This document shows positions 1 to 5,553 of a stretch of DNA of 6,321 nt, piece by piece. Where the stretch lies: positions 1 through 6,321 of the forward strand of contig CANHMJ010000083.1 of the NCBI GenBank assembly GCA_947461805.1. The letters are read 5' to 3'. Position 1 is the first letter of the stretch; every line of letters starts with the position of its first letter. The DNA is from Burkholderiaceae bacterium (GTDB lineage Bacteria > Pseudomonadota > Gammaproteobacteria > Burkholderiales > Burkholderiaceae). The notes beneath the pieces are model-generated. The model was given only the letters and a program-made list of their open reading frames with translations, made no database searches and was not told the DNA's origin. The translations under genes and the position numbers were made by a program.

Positions 1-20
1 ATGACGTGCTCGAGCTCACT

Positions 21-49
21 TATACTGTGCAAAATGCATATGCAGTATA
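21..49. promoter_or_regulatory. Inverted repeat upstream of the dehydrogenase gene, possible operator/promoter
   Basis: Arms TATACTG (21-27) and CAGTATA (43-49) are exact reverse complements separated by 15 bases. The pairing can extend outward through a T-G wobble (20/50) and a C-G pair (19/51). The repeat ends 41 bases before the GTG start at 91. Each arm contains a TATACT hexamer, a five-of-six match to a sigma-70 -10 box, one on each strand. A matching -35 for the rightward copy would fall at the window edge and cannot be judged. A repressor site or a -10 region embedded in an operator are both possible. The symmetry is seen directly; the function is inferred. Confidence 0.3.
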
Positions 50-90
50 GGGTAGAGCGCACTTTTTCACTCAACGTCTAGGATTTATTT

Positions 91-1092
91 GTGCCACACG
101 CCGCAGTTCATTCTTCCAGTGCCAGCCTAAGTCAGTCGCTTTGGTATGTTGCGCCAGAACGCGCTGAAATTCGCTCTGAATCCCTTGATCCTTTGCCTAG
201 TCAAGGTATTCGTGTGCGTGCGCTGTTTGGGGCTTTGAGTCGGGGTACCGAATCACTCATCTACCGTGGCCTGGTACCTGAGTCAGAGTACAGCCGTATG
301 GCTGCCCCGTGGATGGGAGGCGCCTTTCCGTTTCCAGTGCAATACGGCTATTCGCATGTGGGGGAAGTAGAGGCGGGGCCAGTCGATTGGATAGGTCGGC
401 GGGTATTTGCATTAAGACCGCATCAAACCCGATATCACGCTGGCGTTGATGAAGTCGTCGTGCTGCCGAATGACCTTAGTGCCGAGCGTGCTGTTTTGGC
501 CGCGAACATGGAAACTGCCCTCAATGCAGTATGGGATGCGACACCCGGCCCTGGTGATCGGATTGCGGTTGTCGGCGGCGGTGTTGTCGGGTGTTTGGTG
601 GCGTATTTATGTGGGCATTTGCCCGGCGCCGAGGTGACCTTAATCGATACCAATCCGGATCGAGCCGCCATTGCAAGCGCCTTGGGAATCGCTTTTTCCT
701 TACCGGAGGAGGCGCCACAAAACTGCGATGCGGTGTTTCACTGCAGTGCCAGTGCGGCCGGTTTAAGCACTGCGATGGCCGCTGCTGGCGACGAAGCAAC
801 CGTGTTGGAATTAAGTTGGTATGGCGCTACTCCGATTCAGGCGCCATTGGGTGCTGCATTTCATAGTCGTCAGATACGCCTGCAATCCAGCCAGGTAGGG
901 CATATTTCTACCTCGCATCGGCCACGCTGGACGCACCGACGCCGTTTGCATACCGCCGTGCAATTATTGAGTGATGCGCGATTGGACTGTTTGCTAAGCC
1001 CCGCCATTGATTTTGCCCAACTGCCCGATCGCCTACCGGACTTACTTGGTCCGCGCAGTGATGTACTGTGTTGTTTAATTCGTTACCCTTGA
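91..1092 (+). CDS. Medium-chain dehydrogenase/reductase family protein, zinc ligands missing
   Basis: This is a 333-residue NAD(P)-dependent oxidoreductase of the alcohol-dehydrogenase-like (MDR) superfamily, presumably cytosolic. An N-terminal GroES-like half (about 18-125) contains the SRGTE turn (50-54) and the GYSHVG segment (86-91). The Rossmann half has the nucleotide loop GGGVVG (162-167), and Asp186 at the end of the next strand suggests NAD(H) preference. By alignment to horse liver ADH, the catalytic zinc ligands Cys46 and His67 and the neighbouring Glu68 correspond to Ser50, Tyr87 and Ser88. The four-cysteine structural zinc lobe is absent, so it is probably zinc-free, as in some other SxGTE-type relatives such as BchC. 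The GTG start is supported by AGGA at 80-83 with a 7-base gap. The pterin-synthase-like gene follows after 9 bases, suggesting one operon. The substrate is unknown; oxidation or reduction of a pathway intermediate is inferred from context. Confidence 0.85.
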   Translation: MPHAAVHSSSASLSQSLWYVAPERAEIRSESLDPLPSQGIRVRALFGALSRGTESLIYRGLVPESEYSRMAAPWMGGAFPFPVQYGYSHVGEVEAGPVDWIGRRVFALRPHQTRYHAGVDEVVVLPNDLSAERAVLAANMETALNAVWDATPGPGDRIAVVGGGVVGCLVAYLCGHLPGAEVTLIDTNPDRAAIASALGIAFSLPEEAPQNCDAVFHCSASAAGLSTAMAAAGDEATVLELSWYGATPIQAPLGAAFHSRQIRLQSSQVGHISTSHRPRWTHRRRLHTAVQLLSDARLDCLLSPAIDFAQLPDRLPDLLGPRSDVLCCLIRYP

Positions 1093-1101
1093 GGAGCTGC
1101 C

Positions 1102-1503
1102 GTGTTTACAGTTGAAGTTCGCGATCACATCATGATTGCCCACTCGTTTCGTGGCGCCGTTTTTGGACCGGCACAAGCCTTGCATGGCGCAACCTTTGTG
1201 GTAGATGCCGCCTTCATTGCTAAGGCGCTTGATACCAATGGCATCGTGATTGATATTGGCCGTGCGCTAGATGTCTTAAAGGCAACATTGCAACCCATTA
1301 ATTATTGCAATTTAGATGATCGCCCCGAATTCAAGGGCGTTAACACCACAACTGAGTTTTTAACGAAATACATTTTTGATCAATTGGCTGCGGCTGCGCG
1401 TGCCGATCAGTTGGGGCGACCTGGAAGCGAGCTGCACGCCATTCGTGTCACGATTTCAGAATCCCACATTGCCCGCGCTTGGTATGAGGCTTCAATTCAT
1501 TGA
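1102..1503 (+). CDS. 6-pyruvoyl-tetrahydropterin synthase / QueD-fold protein with degenerate active site
   Basis: This 133-residue protein has the length and core pattern of the PTPS/QueD (6-carboxytetrahydropterin synthase) family, whose members act on dihydroneopterin triphosphate in a zinc- and cysteine-dependent way. Family landmarks are His14 (AHSF), LHG at 27-29, VIDIGRALDVLK (49-60), NTTTEFL (81-87) and Glu120 (SES), the likely pterin-anchoring glutamate. Against E. coli QueD, the zinc histidines His16 and His31 are kept as His14 and His28, but the third, His33, is Ala30. Catalytic Cys27 is Ala24, and the Asp-His pair of LDHHYLND is replaced within INYCNLDD (66-73). The usual reaction is therefore unlikely. 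It may bind a pterin or pyrimidine and catalyse something else. The GTG start follows GAGGAG (1091-1096), which overlaps the upstream stop codon, and the end overlaps the glycosyltransferase start, so translational coupling is likely. Confidence 0.85.
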   Translation: MFTVEVRDHIMIAHSFRGAVFGPAQALHGATFVVDAAFIAKALDTNGIVIDIGRALDVLKATLQPINYCNLDDRPEFKGVNTTTEFLTKYIFDQLAAAARADQLGRPGSELHAIRVTISESHIARAWYEASIH

Positions 1504-2594
1504 GCTTGGGCCTTAGCGGTATGCAGCAATTGATTTTTGTTTATCCCGGTGATTTAAATTCTCCAACCGGCGGGTACGCTTACGATCGGCGGATCATTGC
1601 AGGGCTTAAAAGCTTGGGTTGGGATATTCAGTTAATTGGTCTCGGGGAAGGTTATCCCTTCCCAAATCCCGCTCAAGTAAAGCAGGCAAGAGAGCAATTG
1701 CAGGGGCTCGCCCCGGGAGCGCCGATGGTGATCGATGGGTTAGCCCTCGGAGCTCTTCCTGAAGTAGTAGCTTGCGTAGCCGAGCACCATCCTTTAATTG
1801 CCCTGATTCACCACCCCTTAGCATTTGAGTTTGGATTAAGCCAAGATCAGGCCGCACTACTTAAGCAGAGCGAGACCGAGGCGCTTCGCCATGCCAGTAA
1901 GGTCATTGCCAATAGCCCGGCAACGGCACGTGACCTAAATCGGCATTACTGCGTGCCAATGGATCGGATTGATGTGGTTTTGCCTGGTACCGACCGCAGC
2001 ATGCAGCAACGGGAACGATCACAGATCACCAATGGCAACCGCAATGCAATTCGTCTCCTATCGGTTGCTTCGATTATTCCGCGTAAGGGATTTCATGATT
2101 TGCTTGCAGCACTTGCACCGTTAGCCGATTTGCCCTGGACTCTCTCGATTGCTGGTGACACCACCCGCAATGCTGGGGCGTTCGAGCAATTGATCGGTGA
2201 CATTACGCGTTTTGGTTTTGAGGGGCGAGTACATGTGCTTGGTGCCGTAAGCGATTCAGAGTTAGATATTCTCTATACCCGGGCCGATGCGTTTGTTTTG
2301 GCTTCCTTATTTGAGGGCTATGGCATGGTTTATGCCGAAGCCATGGCGTATGGCTTACCGATTATTGCAACAAGCGCCGGCGCCATTCCAGATACTGTAC
2401 CCAGTGAGGCTGGCTTACTCGTTAGTCCTGGCGACATTACCGCATTGACTCTCGCCTTAAAAACGATCATCGAGGATGCGCCTTCTCGCGCACGCCTGTC
2501 CAGCGGCGCCTTGCAAGCAGCCGCCCAGCAACCGACATGGGATCAGGCGACTCAGCAATTTGCTACTGCCTTAGAACGCCTCACACCGGCGTAA
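1500..2594 (+). CDS. GT4-type glycosyltransferase (GT-B fold)
   Basis: This 364-residue retaining-type glycosyltransferase resembles family GT4, which transfers a sugar from a nucleotide-sugar donor. The N-terminal Rossmann half has the glycine-rich acceptor-side loop PTGGYAYDRR (22-31) and HHPLAFE (104-110). VIANSP (135-140) and the linker PGTD (162-165) precede the donor half, which carries IPRKGF (193-198, basic pair for phosphate) and the E-x7-E motif from Glu272 to Glu280 in EGYGMVYAE. It has no membrane segment or signal peptide. The start taken is TTG at 1500, overlapping the previous stop by 4 bases (TTGA), with GAGG at 1486-1489 ten bases upstream. The in-frame ATG at 1521 (residue 8) is a real alternative with a weaker ribosome site. 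Acceptor and donor cannot be read from sequence. Its place behind a pterin-synthase-like gene suggests glycosylation of a small heterocycle rather than a surface polysaccharide. Confidence 0.88.
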   Translation: MSLGLSGMQQLIFVYPGDLNSPTGGYAYDRRIIAGLKSLGWDIQLIGLGEGYPFPNPAQVKQAREQLQGLAPGAPMVIDGLALGALPEVVACVAEHHPLIALIHHPLAFEFGLSQDQAALLKQSETEALRHASKVIANSPATARDLNRHYCVPMDRIDVVLPGTDRSMQQRERSQITNGNRNAIRLLSVASIIPRKGFHDLLAALAPLADLPWTLSIAGDTTRNAGAFEQLIGDITRFGFEGRVHVLGAVSDSELDILYTRADAFVLASLFEGYGMVYAEAMAYGLPIIATSAGAIPDTVPSEAGLLVSPGDITALTLALKTIIEDAPSRARLSSGALQAAAQQPTWDQATQQFATALERLTPA

Positions 2595-3375
2595 TCGCGC
2601 TGCGCTGTTGTTGCAAGTCACAATCAAACAGAATTTCATCACCTATAAGATGGGTCTGTACCTTTAGACGCTGTGCCTGATCCATATGTTCAATCGGATG
2701 CAAGTGGAAGCTGGATCGACCTGATCCCATCACTATGGGGGCCACAATCAAATGAAGCCGATCCAGGCATTTGGCCGCCATAAAACGCGAAACGGTTTCT
2801 GCGCCGCCCTCGACTAACACTCGCTGTAGCCCCTCTGCAGAAAGCATTTGGAGTATCTGCATTGGATCAATCCGCCCATCGATTGCGGGCAGGGGAATAA
2901 CCTCAACCTGAGGCAAGCGCTGCACGTTCACCCCGTCTGCAACCACCCAGATTTTTCGAACGCCGTCATCCTGCCATACTAGGGATTGGTGGGTTAGCCG
3001 GCCACGGGGATCGATTACCACGCGTGCAGGGCTTTTTCCATGGACTAGACGAACAGTCAGTTGCGGGTTATCGGCCAGGGCTGTTCCAACCCCAATCACA
3101 ATGGCATCAACCAGTGCGCGTAATTGGTGGAGGTGAGTTAAGCCTGCTGGGCCATTGACGTATTTTGATTGACCCGTAACCGTTGCAATCCGGCCATCCA
3201 TGGTTTGGCCAATCTGGCCTACAACAACCATGCCATCTACCCTCGGGCTCCGCAAGGGCTCAAAAATAAGCTGGAATGGGGAGGGTGGGAGTGCTTGACC
3301 AGTAAAAAAAATACCCAAAAACTGCTCCCAGAGCGGGTTTGATGTAGGTGCTACTGGCGGCGGGATTGAGGTCAC
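2581..3375 (-). CDS. Stand-alone RibD C-terminal-type pyrimidine reductase
   Basis: The 264-residue protein contains a RibD C-terminal (dihydrofolate-reductase-like) domain from about residue 50 to 252. This domain uses NADPH to reduce the ribose of phosphoribosylamino-pyrimidines to ribityl. Signature segments are GQIGQTMDGRIAT (53-65), SKYVNGPAGLTHLHQLRALVDA (70-91 region), GVGTALADNPQLTVR (95-109) and VLVEGGAET (186-194). The zinc deaminase domain of bacterial RibD is absent. It therefore resembles fungal/archaeal-type reductases that can act before deamination. Residues 1-48 are an extra proline- and aromatic-rich extension. The GTG start at 3375 has only a weak AAGG ten bases upstream. 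The internal ATG at 3231 (residue 49) has GAGGG eight bases upstream and would give a typical 216-residue reductase. I keep the long form because the extension reads as plausible protein. Its end overlaps the convergent glycosyltransferase gene by 14 bp, and it is transcribed divergently from the GTP cyclohydrolase gene. Confidence 0.85.
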   Translation of the reverse strand: MTSIPPPVAPTSNPLWEQFLGIFFTGQALPPSPFQLIFEPLRSPRVDGMVVVGQIGQTMDGRIATVTGQSKYVNGPAGLTHLHQLRALVDAIVIGVGTALADNPQLTVRLVHGKSPARVVIDPRGRLTHQSLVWQDDGVRKIWVVADGVNVQRLPQVEVIPLPAIDGRIDPMQILQMLSAEGLQRVLVEGGAETVSRFMAAKCLDRLHLIVAPIVMGSGRSSFHLHPIEHMDQAQRLKVQTHLIGDEILFDCDLQQQRSAITPV

Positions 3376-3418
3376 GGCGGAAAGGCCTTATTCACGGTTT
3401 TTAGAAAAAAACTCCTCT

Positions 3419-3447
3419 CTGACGAATTTACCATAGGGTGGGATAAT
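3419..3447 (+). promoter_or_regulatory. Putative sigma-70 promoter for the GTP cyclohydrolase II gene
   Basis: CTGACG (3419-3424, four of six matches to TTGACA) is separated by exactly 17 bases from GATAAT (3442-3447, five of six to TATAAT). Transcription would start near 3454, giving a leader of roughly 77 bases before the ATG at 3531. I see no FMN-riboswitch-like core in this leader. The match is by eye. Confidence 0.4.
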
Positions 3448-3450
3448 TAA

Positions 3451-3479
3451 ATTGTAGTGTTTGGTTCATTCCATGGCCA
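3451..3479 (-). promoter_or_regulatory. Putative sigma-70 promoter for the RibD-type reductase gene
   Basis: On the minus strand TGGCCA (complement of 3474-3479, four of six to TTGACA) lies 17 bases before TACAAT (complement of 3451-3456, five of six to TATAAT). A start near 3444 would leave about 70 bases of leader before the GTG at 3375. The element overlaps the expected start region of the rightward promoter, so the two could compete. The match is by eye. Confidence 0.35.
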
Positions 3480-3496
3480 GACAATGAAACTAATTT

Positions 3497-3529
3497 TTGA
3501 ATACATTCAAGCACAAATTCTGAATACAT
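3497..3529. promoter_or_regulatory. Palindrome and direct repeat just before the GTP cyclohydrolase start, possible operator
   Basis: TTGAAT-AC-ATTCAA (3497-3510) is a perfect inverted repeat with six-base arms and a two-base centre. Its nonamer TGAATACAT (3498-3506) recurs exactly at 3521-3529, 23 bases downstream, roughly two helical turns, and abuts the ATG at 3531. This looks like a full plus partial binding site for a dimeric regulator, or an mRNA element controlling initiation. Repeat and symmetry are seen directly; the regulator is unknown. Confidence 0.35.
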
Positions 3530-3530
3530 A

Positions 3531-4604
3531 ATGGCGATGCACGACCCCCTGATTGAAGTTGACCGCGCTATTTCTGAGCTGCGCCGTGGCGCATTAGTGC
3601 GGGTGTACGATGAACACAGCAGTCGATTGATGTTAGCCGTCGATGCCTTAACTGCCGATTATTTGGCGCTGTTAACGCAATTGGGAAGCACTGCTCCTGA
3701 GTTGGTAATGACCGGTACGCGAGTCAATGTATTAGGCATTGATAAATCAGATCGTCCGGTCAGCGTCTTGTCACATCCGCAGGGTATGCCGCTTAACTTA
3801 ATAGAGTATTTAGCCAATCCCCTTTCGTCTTCGATGACGGCGCCAAGCATGGAAAGCCTCATTGTTCATGATGCAGACCCGCTAGAGCAGGCATGTGTCA
3901 CCTTATCCAAGCTGTCGCGGCTTTTGCCGGCGGCGCTGATCGTTACAGGCGCAGGCAATGATGATATTCCTGCAGTACAGGCCAGCTCGATTCAATCGTA
4001 TATGACGATTGCGGCGCATTCACTGACGATGGTGAGTGAGGCGCGCGTTCCCTTGGAGAATGCAGAAAATGCTCGGGTGGTTGCTTTTCGTCCCCGCGAT
4101 GGTGGTATCGAGCACTTGGCTATTATTGTTGGTGATGTAAATCCTGCAGAGCCGGTTCTGGTTCGGCTTCACTCCGAATGCTTTACGGGCGATTTGGTTG
4201 GTTCCTTGCGCTGCGACTGCGGCAATCAGCTGCGTGGTGCCATTGGTGAAATGGCTGTAGCGGGCAGTGGAATTTTGTTATACCTAGCGCAAGAGGGGCG
4301 CGGTATTGGGCTAGTCAACAAACTGCGTGCATACCAATTGCAAGATGCTGGCTTTGATACGGTGGATGCTAATTTACAACTCGGTTTTGACTCCGATGAA
4401 CGCAACTATTTACCAGCAGCACAGATGTTGCGCATGTTGGGCGTCAAGCGGGTAAAGTTAATGACCAATAATCCTGCCAAGGTAAGTGCTCTTGGCAAGT
4501 GCGATATTGAAGTCGTGGAGAGGGTGCCTCACATTTATCCTCCCAATCAACACAACGATGCTTATTTAAAAGTGAAGGCCAAAAAAAGTGGCCATCTATT
4601 TTAG
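3531..4604 (+). CDS. ribA: GTP cyclohydrolase II with a degenerate DHBP-synthase-like N-terminal half
   Basis: GTP cyclohydrolase II opens the imidazole ring of GTP, releasing formate and pyrophosphate, and gives 2,5-diamino-6-ribosylamino-4(3H)-pyrimidinone 5'-phosphate. The catalytic half (about 180-357) looks intact. Zinc cysteines are Cys217, Cys228 and Cys230 (SECFTGD, RCDCG), QEGRGIGL is at 254-261, and Tyr268 is in AYQLQD. The catalytic Asp289/Arg291 pair is in LGFDSDER, and TNNPAKV is at 312-318. Residues 8-70 still align with the start of RibB, but the acidic ENEGD loop and the TRxGHTEA motif are gone. It is therefore not a working bifunctional RibBA. No clear Shine-Dalgarno precedes ATG 3531, and a second ATG at 3537 is in frame. 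The gene diverges from the RibD-type reductase and converges on the cytochrome gene with a 22-base gap. It may be the pathway-specific GTP cyclohydrolase of this cluster or the cell's only RibA. Confidence 0.92.
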   Translation: MAMHDPLIEVDRAISELRRGALVRVYDEHSSRLMLAVDALTADYLALLTQLGSTAPELVMTGTRVNVLGIDKSDRPVSVLSHPQGMPLNLIEYLANPLSSSMTAPSMESLIVHDADPLEQACVTLSKLSRLLPAALIVTGAGNDDIPAVQASSIQSYMTIAAHSLTMVSEARVPLENAENARVVAFRPRDGGIEHLAIIVGDVNPAEPVLVRLHSECFTGDLVGSLRCDCGNQLRGAIGEMAVAGSGILLYLAQEGRGIGLVNKLRAYQLQDAGFDTVDANLQLGFDSDERNYLPAAQMLRMLGVKRVKLMTNNPAKVSALGKCDIEVVERVPHIYPPNQHNDAYLKVKAKKSGHLF

Positions 4605-4626
4605 GTAATGGCTGATCTTCGTATTT

Positions 4627-5172
4627 TTAAGACTTAAACCAAATACGCTCAAATACCCCATCCTTTTTGAAGAGCAGGTGTTGTAGTCCGGCAGCGATGT
4701 GAACTACGGCAAGTGCAATTAGCGCCAGTACTAAATAGCCGTGAATCTCAAACAATTGCTTGGCTAGGGCTTGGTCTTTGGGTATGCCAGGCAATGCGGG
4801 CAGATGGTATCCGCCCACGGTAATGAGCGCTGGAAATGCGGTAACTCCGGCCCAGCCAAATAAAGGGACCAGCACTAGAAGTAAATACAAAGCCCCCTGA
4901 ACCGACTGCGCCAATTGCATTTGCCCCCGAGAAATACTGTTGGGGTATGGTGGTCTAGTAGAGCGCAGTTTCGTGATGATGCGAAGCCCAGTAATTAGCA
5001 AAACGACAAAGCCAATCAGCTTATGCCAGGAATACAGGGTATTGGTCAGCTCATCCCACAGATTGGCTGCCGAACGGTCAGTCATCCAAAACCCCAGCAC
5101 GAGCGACGCTACCAGCAGCATGGCGGTAAGCCAATGGATTAATCGCGTCATTACTGAGTAGGTTTGCGGCAT
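4627..5172 (-). CDS. Cytochrome b561 family di-haem membrane protein
   Basis: This 181-residue integral membrane electron-transfer protein belongs to the bacterial cytochrome b561 (CybB-like) family, which typically passes electrons between the quinone pool and another acceptor in the inner membrane. Four hydrophobic segments are visible at about 11-30, 50-66, 94-113 and 143-162. Candidate axial haem histidines are His13 (LIHW), His50 (WHK), His144 (EIHG) and His158 (VVHIA), spaced as expected for two b haems. Length is normal for the family. The ATG at 5172 is preceded by AAGGGGG (complement of 5179-5185) with a 6-base gap, a strong ribosome site. It converges on the GTP cyclohydrolase gene, and nothing in the sequence links it to the pterin-like cluster. 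The physiological partner is not known. Confidence 0.9.
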   Translation of the reverse strand: MPQTYSVMTRLIHWLTAMLLVASLVLGFWMTDRSAANLWDELTNTLYSWHKLIGFVVLLITGLRIITKLRSTRPPYPNSISRGQMQLAQSVQGALYLLLVLVPLFGWAGVTAFPALITVGGYHLPALPGIPKDQALAKQLFEIHGYLVLALIALAVVHIAAGLQHLLFKKDGVFERIWFKS

Positions 5173-5553
5173 CGTTTACCCCCTTGTAGGCATCAAATGC
5201 AATGATTTGGCTAGGCTAATTCGCAGATTATGCCTTGCTTCATGCAAAGCCGGTAGAGCAAGATTACTGTGCTGTAATTAGGGATATTGATTGGGCTCTA
5301 ACCCATGGAATTGACTTTTTATGCACTTACTCAACTCGCTTGTAGCATTAAGACGCCGCATAAGCCAATGCATCGATGATATCGATAGCTTTATACGTGC
5401 GCATCTGCGCTGAATTGGGAAAAGCATTAAAGCAGAATAATGATGGGCGCATGGAAGTGTTTTTTGTCTCACCCCCTATTTGGATGATTGCAATTTATGC
5501 CAGTGCATTTCATGCTTAAATACAGGAACTTGAATTAACCACATTAAATTAAT
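5173..5553. other. Intergenic region without a convincing gene
   Basis: These 381 bases separate two divergently transcribed genes and should hold both promoters. The cytochrome ribosome site occupies 5179-5185. An extended -10-like TGC-TTAAAT (5513-5521) lies about 30 bases before the ATG at 5554, with no good -35. Short reading frames exist, for example 5321-5413 (+, 30 codons) and 5278-5472 (-), but none has a credible ribosome site or protein-like composition. Two ATCGAT hexamers (5372-5377, 5381-5386) are the only local symmetry noticed. No tRNA, riboswitch or terminator was recognised. It could be the eroded remnant of a lost gene. Confidence 0.5.

Noticed and set aside
435..866. Several overlapping open frames on both strands inside the dehydrogenase gene (435-671 -, 446-637 +, 521-799 -, 591-866 +)
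   Set aside because: They lie entirely within a gene with clear family motifs, have low-complexity Arg/Pro/Ser-rich products and no ribosome sites.
1606..1857. Minus-strand open frame of 83 codons inside the glycosyltransferase gene
   Set aside because: It is antisense to a well-supported GT4 gene and its product has no recognisable domain.
3376..3530. FMN riboswitch before the GTP cyclohydrolase gene
   Set aside because: The leader is short and lacks the conserved multi-stem RFN core; only simple repeats were found.
4577..4600. Possible terminator at the end of the GTP cyclohydrolase gene (GGCC ... GGCC followed by ATCTATT)
   Set aside because: The stem is only 4 bp with a 9-base loop, lies inside the coding region, and the following T-run is interrupted.
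91..4604. Ordinary riboflavin biosynthesis operon
   Set aside because: No ribH, ribE or deaminase domain is present and the RibB domain is dead, while a glycosyltransferase, an MDR dehydrogenase and a PTPS-like gene are present.
4940..5161. Plus-strand open frame of 73 codons opposite the cytochrome b561 gene
   Set aside because: It is antisense to a membrane protein gene with all four haem histidines; the product has no domain signal.
5321..5413. Plus-strand 30-codon frame beginning MHLLNSLVALRRR
   Set aside because: It has a mildly helical look, but no clear Shine-Dalgarno and no support beyond one stop-free stretch; too short to call.
5278..5472. Minus-strand 64-codon frame in the intergenic region
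   Set aside because: No ribosome site, and a Cys/His/Met-scattered composition without amphipathic or hydrophobic pattern; most likely chance.
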